From Actinomycetota bacterium (GTDB lineage Bacteria; Actinomycetota; Actinomycetes; Nanopelagicales; Nanopelagicaceae): a DNA stretch of 64,000 nt. Where the stretch lies: contig WLNY01000004.1 in NCBI GenBank assembly GCA_009699575.1, forward strand, positions 28,030 to 92,029, in the 5' to 3' direction. This document shows, piece by piece, positions 46,393 through 54,944 of the stretch (positions are counted from its first letter, which is position 1; every line of letters starts with the position of its first letter). A model generated the notes under the pieces. The model worked only from the letters and a program-made list of their open reading frames with translations, was not told the origin of the DNA and made no database searches. Made by a program: the position numbers and the translations under genes.

Positions 46393-47862
46393 ATGCCACG
46401 GCTAGGCGATTTAATAAAAGGACGTTCCCCACTTTCTTCATCGGAGATACACCGACTCCTTGAGCTCACGACAGATTGGCAGCTTCTTGCAGACTTGTCA
46501 TTCGCAGATCTTGTCTTGTGGGTTCCCCTTCGAAAGGAGTACCGAAGTTGGCCAACTGGATATGTTGCAGTAGCCCATATCCGTCCAACAACTGCGGCAA
46601 CAGTTTTTACTCAAGACGTTATTGGTGATGAAATTACATGGGGGAGCAGGCCTCGTATCGATGAGGCACTTTCAAGTGCAGAGATTTTGCGCGATTCTGA
46701 TCCCGAACTGATAGATGGCCAAATGATTAAAGAAGAAACAATCCCAGTAATGTTTCAAGATAATGTGATTGCTGTCATTTCTCGACATCGGGCTGCTGAA
46801 ACTATGCGCTCTCCGAGTCGACTTGAATTAAATTATCGAGAAATCGCCCACAATTTGTATCGTATGGTTGCGCAGGGCACATTCCCTTACACAGACACTG
46901 GAACACTTCTTGATCCAGCGCCGCGCGTGGGAGATGGCCTCATTCGCTTAGATGTAAACGGAGTAATTTCATACGCAAGCCCAAACGCGAGATCTGCTTT
47001 GAGCAGACTGGGATGGGAGAGCGACGTCGACGGACTAAGCCTCGCGGACCTAGCTGAAGATTTAAACAAGAAAAGTCATGAAGCAGATGATCATGGTCTG
47101 CGCACTCGCTTAAGTGGGAAGAATCTTGCGCGTGGAGAATGTGAGAATTCCGGTGGAACAATTGATCTTTTAGTAATGCCTCTTATCGCCTCTGGCGATC
47201 GAATTGGCGCAATCGTTTTGATTCGCAATGTCACTGAATTGCGCAGACGAGAACGTGAACTTGTAACTAAAGATGCAACTATTAAAGAGATTCACCACAG
47301 GGTTAAAAATAATCTCCAAACTGTCTCGGCGTTACTCAGATTGCAAGCTCGTAGAATTGACGATCCAAGTGCAAGTGCCGCACTAGAAGAAGCTGTACGT
47401 CGTATTGCCTCTATTGCGTTAGTGCACGAAACACTTTCAACAAGCTCAGAGGCAACTGTTGCCTTTGATCAAGTACTTGATAGTTTAATTAGCCACGCTC
47501 TAGAACTGAGTCCTCGCAGAAGTGAATTACAGATTAGTCGAGTTGGATCTCTTGCATCGTTGGAGCCTAGAATTGCGACTCCACTGGCGCTTGTGATTAC
47601 AGAATTAATTCATAATGCACTCGAACATGGATTAGCAGAAAAAGGTTCACAGCTGGAAATTCGAGTATCTCGATCTGCACTCGATTGCACAATTGAGATT
47701 ATTGACGATGGGGTTGGACTGCCACCAGAATTTAACTTGACTACTTCTTCAAATCTAGGTTTGCAAATTGTCAGAACGTTGACAGAAAATGAATTACGAG
47801 GTGAAATTAGATTAGTGTCAGATGCAGATGGAACTAAGGGGATTTTGCACTTTCCTATTTAA
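46393..47862 (+). CDS. pdtaS: Cytosolic sensor histidine kinase PdtaS
   Basis: A 489-residue soluble kinase: N-terminal GAF-like domain (about 1-150), PAS domain (about 170-280), then a HisKA_2 domain with EIHHRVKNNLQTVSALL (His301/302) and an HATPase_c domain (ITELIHNALEHG, DDGVGLPPEF). This layout and the adjacent, convergent whiB1 match mycobacterial PdtaS, which signals to the antiterminator PdtaR. No PdtaR gene is in the window. Confidence 0.9.
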   Translation: MPRLGDLIKGRSPLSSSEIHRLLELTTDWQLLADLSFADLVLWVPLRKEYRSWPTGYVAVAHIRPTTAATVFTQDVIGDEITWGSRPRIDEALSSAEILRDSDPELIDGQMIKEETIPVMFQDNVIAVISRHRAAETMRSPSRLELNYREIAHNLYRMVAQGTFPYTDTGTLLDPAPRVGDGLIRLDVNGVISYASPNARSALSRLGWESDVDGLSLADLAEDLNKKSHEADDHGLRTRLSGKNLARGECENSGGTIDLLVMPLIASGDRIGAIVLIRNVTELRRRERELVTKDATIKEIHHRVKNNLQTVSALLRLQARRIDDPSASAALEEAVRRIASIALVHETLSTSSEATVAFDQVLDSLISHALELSPRRSELQISRVGSLASLEPRIATPLALVITELIHNALEHGLAEKGSQLEIRVSRSALDCTIEIIDDGVGLPPEFNLTTSSNLGLQIVRTLTENELRGEIRLVSDADGTKGILHFPI

Positions 47863-47878
47863 GATTTTAGAAAAATAC

Positions 47879-48157
47879 CTACGATTGGTTGTTGTGAAGA
47901 CTTTGCTCTTGCAATCTGGCCCGATTACGTGCGGCACGGCGCTTGAGCGCGCGACGTTCATCTTCGGATAGACCGCCCCAAACTCCAGCATCTTGTCCAC
48001 TTTCTAACGCCCAGGCAAGGCATGCCTCGCGCACAACGCAACGGTTACAGACTTTTTTCGCTTCTTCAATTTGCGATATAGCTGGACCGGTATTTCCTAC
48101 AGGGAAAAAGAGTTCGGGGTCTTCATCACGGCAAGCTGATTGATGGCGCCAATCCAT
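47879..48157 (-). CDS. whiB1: WhiB-family iron-sulfur transcription factor WhiB1
   Basis: A 92-residue WhiB1: begins MDWRHQSACRDEDPELFFPV, has the CNRC pair and EACLAWALESGQDAGVWGG, and ends in a basic helix and tail. WhiB1 carries an NO-sensitive [4Fe-4S] cluster and is essential in mycobacteria, where it binds the primary sigma factor. The ATG at 48157 is chosen because it gives the conserved MDWRH start; an in-frame GTG lies four codons upstream. It has a long leader (48158-48351). Confidence 0.95.
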   Translation of the reverse strand: MDWRHQSACRDEDPELFFPVGNTGPAISQIEEAKKVCNRCVVREACLAWALESGQDAGVWGGLSEDERRALKRRAARNRARLQEQSLHNNQS

Positions 48158-48245
48158 GACTGAACCCACCCTTCTTTTAATTGAAGTAAATATATGTCTA
48201 ACCTAAAAATACGGACCAAACGGTGCACGCAAGGTTCATATTCTC

Positions 48246-48312
48246 CCTTGTATAAGTGAGTTAAACAAGGATGAAAGAGAAGAGATTCGCAAAGTTTGAG
48301 GTGATATACCTC
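48246..48312 (-). promoter_or_regulatory. Inverted repeats in the whiB1 upstream region
   Basis: CCTTGT (48246-48251) pairs with ACAAGG (48265-48270), and GAGGT (48298-48302) with ACCTC (48308-48312). The 194-base region between whiB1 and tRNA-Arg is long for this window and has no reading frame. A loose promoter (TTGTTT, 17 bases, GAGAAT on the minus strand) overlaps the first repeat, so it could be an operator. Confidence 0.35.
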
Positions 48313-48351
48313 GCGTTTTCACCAAATTTCATCCATTCTCACATTTTCCAG

Positions 48352-48423
48352 TGCCCCCGGCAGGATTCGAACCTGCGCACCCGCCTCCGGAGGGCGGTGC
48401 TCTATCCCCTGAGCTACGGGGGC
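48352..48423 (-). tRNA. tRNA-Arg (anticodon CCG)
   Basis: On the minus strand the seven-base acceptor arms GCCCCCG/CGGGGGC, D-arm GCTC...GAGC, anticodon stem CCGCC/GGCGG with loop CTCCGGA, and T-arm GCAGG-TTCGAAT-CCTGC fold into a complete cloverleaf. The anticodon is CCG, reading the arginine codon CGG. The discriminator base is A and the CCA end is not encoded. Confidence 0.97.
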
Positions 48424-48494
48424 TCAGATGACTAGGTTATCAGCGCAATTCAATGGCCATGCGCAAAGCAAGCACCCATGCAAGGATACGCGTT

Positions 48495-49025
48495 ATGAAA
48501 TCGATGCATGCATATTTTGCGACTGGCTGCTTTTGGGGTGCGCAACGCCGATTCTGGAATACACCAGGAGTCACTCATACAAGTGTTGGGTATATGGGTG
48601 GCATGACGAACAATCCAACCTACGACCAGGTGTGCACAGGTGCGACTGGCCACGCAGAGGTTGTTCTTGTCGAATTTAATCCTGAAGAAATTTCCTTTGA
48701 GGAACTACTGAAAGAATTCTGGACAATGCATGATCCGACAACTGTGGACCGCCAAGGAAATGATATTGGCTCACAATACAGAAGTGCGATTTTTGTTACC
48801 TCTCCAGAGCAGTTTGAAATTGCCATCCAATCTCGAGATCAGTATCAGTCTGCTTTAACTTCGGCAGGAATTGGACTCATTGTTACCGAAATTAATGCTG
48901 CAGATTCTCACACCTACTACCTTGCCGAGGAATATCACCAGAGATACCTAGAGAAGAATCCGAACGGTTACGACTGTCACTCAACAACTGGAATTCCTTA
49001 TCCCGCAAAGGCAATCTCAAAATGA
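48495..49025 (+). CDS. msrA: Peptide-methionine (S)-S-oxide reductase MsrA
   Basis: Repairs methionine-S-sulfoxide. The 176-residue protein has the catalytic Cys12 in ATGCFWGAQ and YLAEEYHQRYL near the end. The ATG at 48495 has AAGGA 8 bases upstream; earlier in-frame ATGs lack this. It overlaps msrB by 4 bases, so both sulfoxide stereoisomers are handled from one transcript. Confidence 0.95.
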   Translation: MKSMHAYFATGCFWGAQRRFWNTPGVTHTSVGYMGGMTNNPTYDQVCTGATGHAEVVLVEFNPEEISFEELLKEFWTMHDPTTVDRQGNDIGSQYRSAIFVTSPEQFEIAIQSRDQYQSALTSAGIGLIVTEINAADSHTYYLAEEYHQRYLEKNPNGYDCHSTTGIPYPAKAISK

Positions 49026-49426
49026 AAAAAATTGAAATAGATGAAGAAGAATTAAAAAATAAAATAGATACGCTCTCTTTTGACGTGTTACGCAGAGGGG
49101 CTACGGAGCGTCCCTTTACGGGCGAATATACGGATTCGGAAACGGTTGGAATTTACAAGTGCAAAGCATGCTCGGCCGAACTTTTCAGAAGTGAGACTAA
49201 ATTCCATTCCGGTTGCGGATGGCCATCTTTTTACCAACCCACTTCTAAAGACGCCGTCGAACTCATTGAAGACAGATCACTTTTTCCAAGAGTGAGAACA
49301 GAAGTTCGATGCGCAGCATGTGGATCTCATCTGGGTCATGTTTTCGAGGGCGAAGGTTTTGATAACCCCGTCGATCAACGTTGGTGCATTAATTCTGTAT
49401 CAATGATTCTTGAACCTACGGAATAA
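49022..49426 (+). CDS. msrB: Peptide-methionine (R)-S-oxide reductase MsrB
   Basis: Repairs methionine-R-sulfoxide. The 134-residue protein has two zinc CxxC pairs (CKAC, CAAC), FHSGCGWPSF, GSHLGHVF and the catalytic Cys in QRWCINSVS. It is encoded separately from, but coupled to, MsrA. The convergent DNA glycosylase gene begins 3 bases after its end. Confidence 0.96.
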   Translation: MKKIEIDEEELKNKIDTLSFDVLRRGATERPFTGEYTDSETVGIYKCKACSAELFRSETKFHSGCGWPSFYQPTSKDAVELIEDRSLFPRVRTEVRCAACGSHLGHVFEGEGFDNPVDQRWCINSVSMILEPTE

Positions 49427-49429
49427 ATT

Positions 49430-50059
49430 TTATTTTTCTAGTGCCCGCCAGCAATACCATGCGACGACACTTCTATATGGGCGAAACTTTTCACCTCGCT
49501 TTTCCAGTAATTCCGGAGTGATGAGTTCTTTTAAATTGTGAGTTTTTTCCCAGCCACGTCTCACCCCTAAGTCTCCCGTGGGCCATACATCAAGGCGCCC
49601 CAACTGAAAAATCATAAACATATCTACCGTCCACGGACCGATGCCCCATAAAGAAATTAGTTGATCGTGAATTAATTGATCATTATCTAATTCATGAAGA
49701 GACTCAAAGTCGATGCGTTTATCAAGTGAGGCTTCAGACAAACCCTTAATCGTTTTGAATTTTGCCCCGGAAACTCCCGCCAGGCGCATATCAGATTCAG
49801 TTATTTTGGCGATTTTAGTCGGGCTCATAGTTCCATCTGCGAGGTCAAGGACGCGTTTATAAATTGTGTCGGCTGCTTTAACTGCTAACTGCTGGGAAAT
49901 TACTGACTCCACCAGCGATTCAAAATGTGAATATTTACGCTCACTTCGCCCAATCGTGCATAAAGGAGCCTTTTCAATCACTGGCACCAACTTCTTATCA
50001 ACAGAAACAATATGTGCAATGGCTTTCTTCATTTTCTGGGTGGAAATCTTTGAAGTCAC
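49430..50059 (-). CDS. DNA-3-methyladenine glycosylase II (AlkA-like, HhH-GPD)
   Basis: Base-excision repair of alkylated purines. The 209-residue protein has the helix-hairpin-helix and catalytic aspartate segment SLWGIGPWTVDMFMI and GDLGVRRGW. GTG at 50059 has GGGAGG 9 bases upstream; an ATG at 50068 touches that site directly and a TTG lies at 50089, so the start is uncertain within ten codons. A TAATAT sequence (50090-50095, minus strand) may be the -10. Confidence 0.88.
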   Translation of the reverse strand: MTSKISTQKMKKAIAHIVSVDKKLVPVIEKAPLCTIGRSERKYSHFESLVESVISQQLAVKAADTIYKRVLDLADGTMSPTKIAKITESDMRLAGVSGAKFKTIKGLSEASLDKRIDFESLHELDNDQLIHDQLISLWGIGPWTVDMFMIFQLGRLDVWPTGDLGVRRGWEKTHNLKELITPELLEKRGEKFRPYRSVVAWYCWRALEK

Positions 50060-50141
50060 CTTTTTCATCCTCCCATCGATATTGTTCAAATATTAGATCG
50101 TATGTACTTCCTGGGTTCTATCGCAACTGTAATCTGGAATG

Positions 50142-50147
50142 TAATGT
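50142..50147 (+). promoter_or_regulatory. -10 element of the PatB-like lyase gene, leaderless type
   Basis: TAATGT ends 7 bases before the ATG at 50155. It supports that start against the long open frame reaching back to 49927 through the glycosylase gene. Confidence 0.5.
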
Positions 50148-50154
50148 TGCGTCC

Positions 50155-51330
50155 ATGGATGACTTACGTATCAAAGTTCCACCCCTATCTGAACTGCGAA
50201 GCCATAGAAGTGCAAAATGGCGTGGTTTCGAGCCTGACGTTCTACCTCTACCAGTGGCAGAGATGGATTTTCCGATTGCCCAGCCCATCGCGCAACTTTT
50301 GCACGACATGATCAGCAATTCAGAAACTGGATATTTAGGCAACATTCCAGAGTTAGGTGAAGCTTTTTCACGTTTCACAACAAGCAGATGGCAATGGAAA
50401 TCCGATCCGCTCCAGGTCCGACTTACAGCTGATGTGGGAATAGCAGCAGTTGAAATTTTGCGCGTAATTTGTAAACCTGGCGATACAGTTCTTATAAATT
50501 CTCCCGTGTACCAGAATTTTAAGACATGGATTGCAGAAGCAAAAATGAACACAATGGATGTTCCGTTTATATTAGAGAATGTTATCTCGTCAGTGGAAGT
50601 TAATCCTTGGGTACTTGATTGGCCTTCGATTGAGAAAGCGTACGCCTCTGGAATTAAAGTACATCTTATCTGCAGTCCACATAATCCATTAGGTTTTGTT
50701 TACTCACATCAAGATCTTGAACGAATTGCGAATTTAGCAAAGATACATGGCGTCATCGTCATCAGCGACGAAATTCATGCCCCATTAACTTATAAGGAAA
50801 AAGAGTTTGTCCCATTTCTTTCGGTGAGTGCACAGGCACGTGAGACTGGCGTATGCATAACCGCAGCAAGCAAAGGTTGGAATCTTGCAGGTTTGAAGTG
50901 CGCCTTGATTGTGACCGAAGATACGGGTATGGATAAAAGAATGACTGAGTTGCCACCCAGCCTTCACTTCAGTACTTCCATCCTTGGGGCATTTGCGGCA
51001 ACCGCTGCCTTTGAGTCGGGGGAGGAGTGGCTCAACTCGGCCATTTCGACATTAGATGATAATCGAATTTTACTGGGGAACCTTCTTGCTACTCATCTTC
51101 CATCGGTTGGTTATCACCTTCCGCACAATGGATATCTCGCTTGGTTGAACCTCGAAGCACTTCAACTTGGGACGGATCCATCGCTACATCTCCTAGAGAA
51201 GGGCAAAGTGGCATTTAACGCTGGTCATTTATATTCACCAGTTACACCTCACTATATTCGCTTAAATTTTGCAACGAGCGGATCAATCATTACTGAGGCA
51301 ATTGATCGCATAGTTTCTTCTGTGGGGTAA
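50155..51330 (+). CDS. PatB/MalY-type PLP-dependent C-S lyase
   Basis: A fold-type I PLP enzyme of 391 residues, the usual size. It shows WRGFEPDVLPLPVAEMDFP, CSPHNPLGF, ISDEIHAPL and the PLP lysine in AASKGWNLAGLKCA. Relatives cleave cystathionine or cysteine conjugates to release a thiol, pyruvate and ammonia. It precedes an oxidoreductase and a trans-sulfuration enzyme, suggesting a sulfur amino acid theme. Confidence 0.9.
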   Translation: MDDLRIKVPPLSELRSHRSAKWRGFEPDVLPLPVAEMDFPIAQPIAQLLHDMISNSETGYLGNIPELGEAFSRFTTSRWQWKSDPLQVRLTADVGIAAVEILRVICKPGDTVLINSPVYQNFKTWIAEAKMNTMDVPFILENVISSVEVNPWVLDWPSIEKAYASGIKVHLICSPHNPLGFVYSHQDLERIANLAKIHGVIVISDEIHAPLTYKEKEFVPFLSVSAQARETGVCITAASKGWNLAGLKCALIVTEDTGMDKRMTELPPSLHFSTSILGAFAATAAFESGEEWLNSAISTLDDNRILLGNLLATHLPSVGYHLPHNGYLAWLNLEALQLGTDPSLHLLEKGKVAFNAGHLYSPVTPHYIRLNFATSGSIITEAIDRIVSSVG

Positions 51331-51332
51331 CC

Positions 51333-52862
51333 ATGAAATATGACGTGATAATTATGGGTGGCGGTCACAATTCACTCGTTGCCGCTACTTATTTAGGTAA
51401 GGCTGGGAAGAAAGTTCTCGTCCTAGAAGCACAAGCGGAGATAGGTGGAGCAACCACGAGTGTAAGAGCCTTCCCGGATTTCGATGCAAGACTGTCACGA
51501 TATTCATATTTAGTTTCGTTGTTGCCAGATCAAATTATCAAAGACCTTGGATTAAATTTCTCGGCTATTTCTCGAGATGTATCTTCCTACACGCCTTATG
51601 TTCGCAATAGCGAGCATCGAGGATTGCTAGTTTCTCGAACATGGGATGATCGAAGTGCAGAATCTTTTGAATCTCTGACAGGTTCACGAATAGAAGCTCA
51701 GAGCTGGATTGATTTTTATGAAGAAATAAGCCGAGCAGCCACGATGATTGCTCCAACACTCCTTGAGCCGCTTCCGACTCGTGCGGAATTAAGAAAGCGT
51801 GTGGCGAGCGACCATTTCTGGAGTTCGATGATCGAAAATCCGATCGGCCAAATTATTTCTCAGACATTCGAAGATGACATAGTGCGAGGCGTCGTCCTTA
51901 CAGATGGACTCATTGGAACATTTGCCTCCGCGTTTGATATTCAAGCAAATATTTGTTTCCTTTATCATCTCATTGGAAATGGAACAGGCGAATGGAAAGT
52001 ACCGAAGGGTGGCATGGGAGCACTTGTATCCGAGCTGCAACGTGTAGCAATTGGAGCGGGAGTCCACATTCAATGTAATAGTGAAATCGTAGGGATTGAA
52101 TCAGAGACTTACGGAATCAATGTGGAAACAGTTAATGGGGAGAAATTTAGCGCAGATTTTTTGCTTTCCAATGCCGCACCATCAGTGTTAAAGAAGTTGG
52201 TGGGGGAGAAACAGGAACCATTTCTTGCGGGTTCTCAATTGAAGGTAAATATGCTTCTTGAACGATTGCCGCGATTAAAATCTGGGGTAGATCCGAAATT
52301 GGCTTTCGCCGGGACCTTCCATGTAAATGAAAGCTTTGATCAATTAGAGAAAGCATTCATGCAAGCGCGCAGTGGAGAGCTACCAATAGATGCTCCTTCG
52401 GAAATGTACTGCCACACCCTGACAGATCCAACAATTCTTAGTCCGGAACTCATAGAAAAAGGTTTTCACACACTAACTCTCTTTGGACTGCATACTCCAG
52501 CTGAATTATTTGATGAGAATAATGAAATGCAGCGTTCGCAGGCTCTCAAACTGGCACTCACAGGGCTAGATAATTTTCTTGACGAGCCTATTGAATCAGT
52601 CATTGCAAAAGCGTTGGATGGTTCTTTATGCATCGAAGTAAAGAGCCCTATTGATCTAGAGTCAGCAATTGGACTTCCACGGGGAAATATCTTTCACAAG
52701 GACTTGGAATTTCCTTTCCGTGAAGAAGATTCACAACCTGCCTGGGGAGTGGAAACCGATAATCCTCGAATTTTCACCTGCGGAGCAGGGTCTGTGCGCG
52801 GGGGTGGTGTCAGTGGAATTCCGGGACATAATGCAGCAATGGCAATTCTGAGTCGAGGCTAG
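51333..52862 (+). CDS. FAD-dependent oxidoreductase, PYROXD2/phytoene desaturase-like
   Basis: A 509-residue flavoprotein with the N-terminal FAD loop IIMGGGHNSLVAATYLGKAGKKV, EIGGATTS, a central KVPKGGMGALVSEL and a C-terminal FAD contact GAGSVRGGGVSGIPGHNAA. It belongs with the phytoene-dehydrogenase-related family (PYROXD2-like) rather than true CrtI, and no carotenoid genes are near. Substrate unknown. It starts 2 bases after the lyase stop. Confidence 0.85.
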   Translation: MKYDVIIMGGGHNSLVAATYLGKAGKKVLVLEAQAEIGGATTSVRAFPDFDARLSRYSYLVSLLPDQIIKDLGLNFSAISRDVSSYTPYVRNSEHRGLLVSRTWDDRSAESFESLTGSRIEAQSWIDFYEEISRAATMIAPTLLEPLPTRAELRKRVASDHFWSSMIENPIGQIISQTFEDDIVRGVVLTDGLIGTFASAFDIQANICFLYHLIGNGTGEWKVPKGGMGALVSELQRVAIGAGVHIQCNSEIVGIESETYGINVETVNGEKFSADFLLSNAAPSVLKKLVGEKQEPFLAGSQLKVNMLLERLPRLKSGVDPKLAFAGTFHVNESFDQLEKAFMQARSGELPIDAPSEMYCHTLTDPTILSPELIEKGFHTLTLFGLHTPAELFDENNEMQRSQALKLALTGLDNFLDEPIESVIAKALDGSLCIEVKSPIDLESAIGLPRGNIFHKDLEFPFREEDSQPAWGVETDNPRIFTCGAGSVRGGGVSGIPGHNAAMAILSRG

Positions 52863-52865
52863 AAT
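52860..52865 (+). promoter_or_regulatory. -10 element of the trans-sulfuration gene, leaderless type
   Basis: TAGAAT, which includes the stop codon of the oxidoreductase gene, ends 6 bases before the ATG at 52872. The spacer AAAGAG could also act as a weak ribosome binding site. Confidence 0.4.
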
Positions 52866-52871
52866 AAAGAG

Positions 52872-54011
52872 ATGAGCGAGAGAGCGTTAAACCCAGAGAC
52901 AATTGCAATTAGCGCAGGTCGTCCAGCGCGAGATACCGATGCTTCTGTAAATCCAGATATTTCTATCAGTTCCACCTTTCATGCTGGTGGCCCGATTGGT
53001 TATGGGCGGTATGGAAATTCTTCGTGGAGTGCACTTGAAGATGCCATTGCGCAATTGGAAGGGGGAGCAACTCTCGCTTTTTCTTCTGGGATGTCTGCTA
53101 TTTCTGCAGTATTTTCTCTTCTCCCAATCGGCGCACCGATAGTTGCCTCCAATCAAGGGTATAGCGGCACGATGGCGTTATTAAATTCATACCAAGCGAG
53201 TGGTCGACTTGAAGTTCGATTTGTCAATATTACTGACACAACTGAGGTAATCAACGCAATGAATGGTGCAGCATTCTTATGGATTGAATCTCCAACTAAT
53301 CCATGTTTAGAAATTGCAGATCTCCCCACATTGATAGTGGCTGCTCGAAATATAAGTGTGGGAGTCGGAGTTGATAATACTTTTGCCACACCGTTAATTC
53401 AAAAGCCATTAGAGATGGGTGCAGATATTGTTATGCACTCTGTCACTAAATACCTTGCTGGGCATAGTGATGTAATTATGGGATCGCTCTCAACGAAAAT
53501 ACCTGCCCTGCACAAGCGATTAGAAGATGCTCGTAAACTTAATGGAGCCATTCCTGGTCCTTTTGAGGCATGGCTGGCTTTGCGTGGAATTCGTACCCTT
53601 GGTATGAGGATGGAGAGAGCCCAAAGCAACGCACTCGAAATTGCTACACGTCTGAGCAACCATCCCGATATATCCCGCGTGAGATACCCCGGATTGCTCA
53701 CTGATTCACAATATCCACGGGCAGCTTCATTCATGAAGGGTTTTGGCGCGATAGTCAGTTTTGAAGTAGTCGCTGATGCTGCCCATGCAGACCGTGTCTG
53801 TAATAGTTCAGATTTGATTACCCACGCAACAAGCCTAGGAGGGGTTGAGTCCTTGTGGGAGAGGCGACGACGCTGGCCCCTTGAAAGCCTGTCGGTGCCT
53901 GAGAATTTGATTCGCCTTTCGGTTGGTTGTGAAAACGTTGAGGATATTTGGGTAGATATTGAACAATCTCTAGAACGCGCCCACACCGTATCCTCTGAAT
54001 TATTTCCATAA
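52872..54011 (+). CDS. Trans-sulfuration PLP enzyme (cystathionine gamma-synthase/lyase family)
   Basis: A 379-residue Cys/Met metabolism PLP enzyme. Motifs: FSSGMSAISAVFSL, WIESPTNPCLEIAD, VDNTFATP and the PLP lysine in HSVTKYLAGHSDVIMG; the tail has RLSVGCENVEDIW. Gamma-synthase, gamma-lyase and beta-lyase cannot be separated by motif alone. It completes a three-gene run with a C-S lyase. Confidence 0.88.
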   Translation: MSERALNPETIAISAGRPARDTDASVNPDISISSTFHAGGPIGYGRYGNSSWSALEDAIAQLEGGATLAFSSGMSAISAVFSLLPIGAPIVASNQGYSGTMALLNSYQASGRLEVRFVNITDTTEVINAMNGAAFLWIESPTNPCLEIADLPTLIVAARNISVGVGVDNTFATPLIQKPLEMGADIVMHSVTKYLAGHSDVIMGSLSTKIPALHKRLEDARKLNGAIPGPFEAWLALRGIRTLGMRMERAQSNALEIATRLSNHPDISRVRYPGLLTDSQYPRAASFMKGFGAIVSFEVVADAAHADRVCNSSDLITHATSLGGVESLWERRRRWPLESLSVPENLIRLSVGCENVEDIWVDIEQSLERAHTVSSELFP

Positions 54012-54029
54012 AAGTAGTATTTTTATCTC

Positions 54030-54179
54030 ATGAAGAAAGCAATCAGTCGGATTGGCGCTCTCCTTGCTTTTTCAATTTTGGCATTTCGTGCCGTCGGATC
54101 GTTCCTTTCGTGGATTGAACGCCAAGAGGATTCAACTGCAGAAGCGTGGATTGACGAAGATGAATTTGAAGATGCCTAA
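54030..54179 (+). CDS. 49-residue single-span membrane protein
   Basis: A small reading frame: basic start MKKAISR, one hydrophobic segment (IGALLAFSILAFRAVGSFL), then a strongly acidic tail ending DEDEFEDA. The stop TAA is followed directly by the ATG of the next membrane gene, so translation is tightly coupled. A TATTTT sequence lies 6 bases upstream. I know no family for it; the coupling and composition argue that it is real. Confidence 0.6.
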   Translation: MKKAISRIGALLAFSILAFRAVGSFLSWIERQEDSTAEAWIDEDEFEDA

Positions 54180-54563
54180 ATGCTTACAAATGATTACGTA
54201 GCAGGTACATGCAATATTGGAACTGGTGAAATTCGCCGAAGACAAACGGTAGCCCTTGTTGGTCTATTCTTTTCTCTCGCATGCGCGTTCACTCTCATCT
54301 CTACGGATTCACCTCGCGGTGCGCGATTCACAGTATTCCTGCCGTTGATGGTTGCAAGTATTGGATGGGTGCAGTCCCGTCGTAAATTCTGCTTAGCTTA
54401 TGGATTCATGGGAACATTTAACTTTGGTCGAATGGGTCAAATTTCGAAAGTAACAGATAGCGCTAGTAGAAAGGCAGATAGAAAAACTGCACTGAGCATC
54501 TTGCTTCAATCTACTGCTTATGCTTTGCTAATTACATTAGTTTTTGTTGCATTACCACTGTAG
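54180..54563 (+). CDS. Small membrane protein with CN-I-G/RRKFC motifs, function unknown
   Basis: A 127-residue protein with three hydrophobic segments (about 24-41, 48-65, 105-125). Conserved-looking polar blocks are CNIGTGEIRRRQ near the N terminus and RRKFCLAYGFMG in the loop after the second segment; the two cysteines might bind a metal or form a disulfide. Similar proteins occur widely in bacteria without known function (from memory). It is coupled to the 49-residue gene upstream. Confidence 0.7.
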   Translation: MLTNDYVAGTCNIGTGEIRRRQTVALVGLFFSLACAFTLISTDSPRGARFTVFLPLMVASIGWVQSRRKFCLAYGFMGTFNFGRMGQISKVTDSASRKADRKTALSILLQSTAYALLITLVFVALPL

Positions 54564-54601
54564 TCAACATCAACTCCTTATTTTGAATAGGAGATCAATT
54601 T

Positions 54602-54943
54602 ATGAAAATTGTTATCCATGCTCGTTCTGAAGGTATCGCTGAAGATTTTAAAGTCATTGTTCACGAAAAATTATCAACAATGGAAAGATTTAGCGTTTTA
54701 ATTGAAAGAGTTGAAGTCGAAATTATTCATGAGCAGAATCCGCGGCAATCTAAGAAATCACACAAAGTGATTTTGACTTCGCACGGATCTGGACCTCTTT
54801 TGCGCGCAGAAGCGGCCGAGTTCAATGATGTAGCAGCATTTGATGACGCGATTAAAAGTTTTGAACTCCAGATCAGAAAAATCCACGAGAGGTCAAAAGA
54901 TTACGATCGCGACACTCTTCGAAAATTCAAATCTAACCTCTAA
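54602..54943 (+). CDS. Ribosome hibernation promoting factor, short form (HPF/RaiA)
   Basis: A 113-residue protein with the HPF/RaiA alpha-beta fold: MKIVIHARSEG, VEVEIIHEQNPRQSKK, then AFDDAIKSFELQIRKI. It has a strong ribosome binding site (AGGAG). It lacks the C-terminal dimerisation domain of the long HPF found in most actinobacteria, so 100S formation would need another factor or not occur. It is not between comF and secA, its usual actinobacterial position. Confidence 0.85.
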   Translation: MKIVIHARSEGIAEDFKVIVHEKLSTMERFSVLIERVEVEIIHEQNPRQSKKSHKVILTSHGSGPLLRAEAAEFNDVAAFDDAIKSFELQIRKIHERSKDYDRDTLRKFKSNL

Positions 54944-54944
54944 T

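Noticed and set aside
49927..50154. N-terminal extension of the PatB-like lyase
   Set aside because: The frame is open back through the divergent glycosylase gene, but family similarity begins at 50155, where a -10 box and ATG also lie.
51333..52862. Phytoene desaturase of a carotenoid or rhodopsin pathway
   Set aside because: FAD motifs fit the broader phytoene-dehydrogenase-related family, but no crtB, crtE, crtY or rhodopsin gene is near and the motifs lean to PYROXD2.
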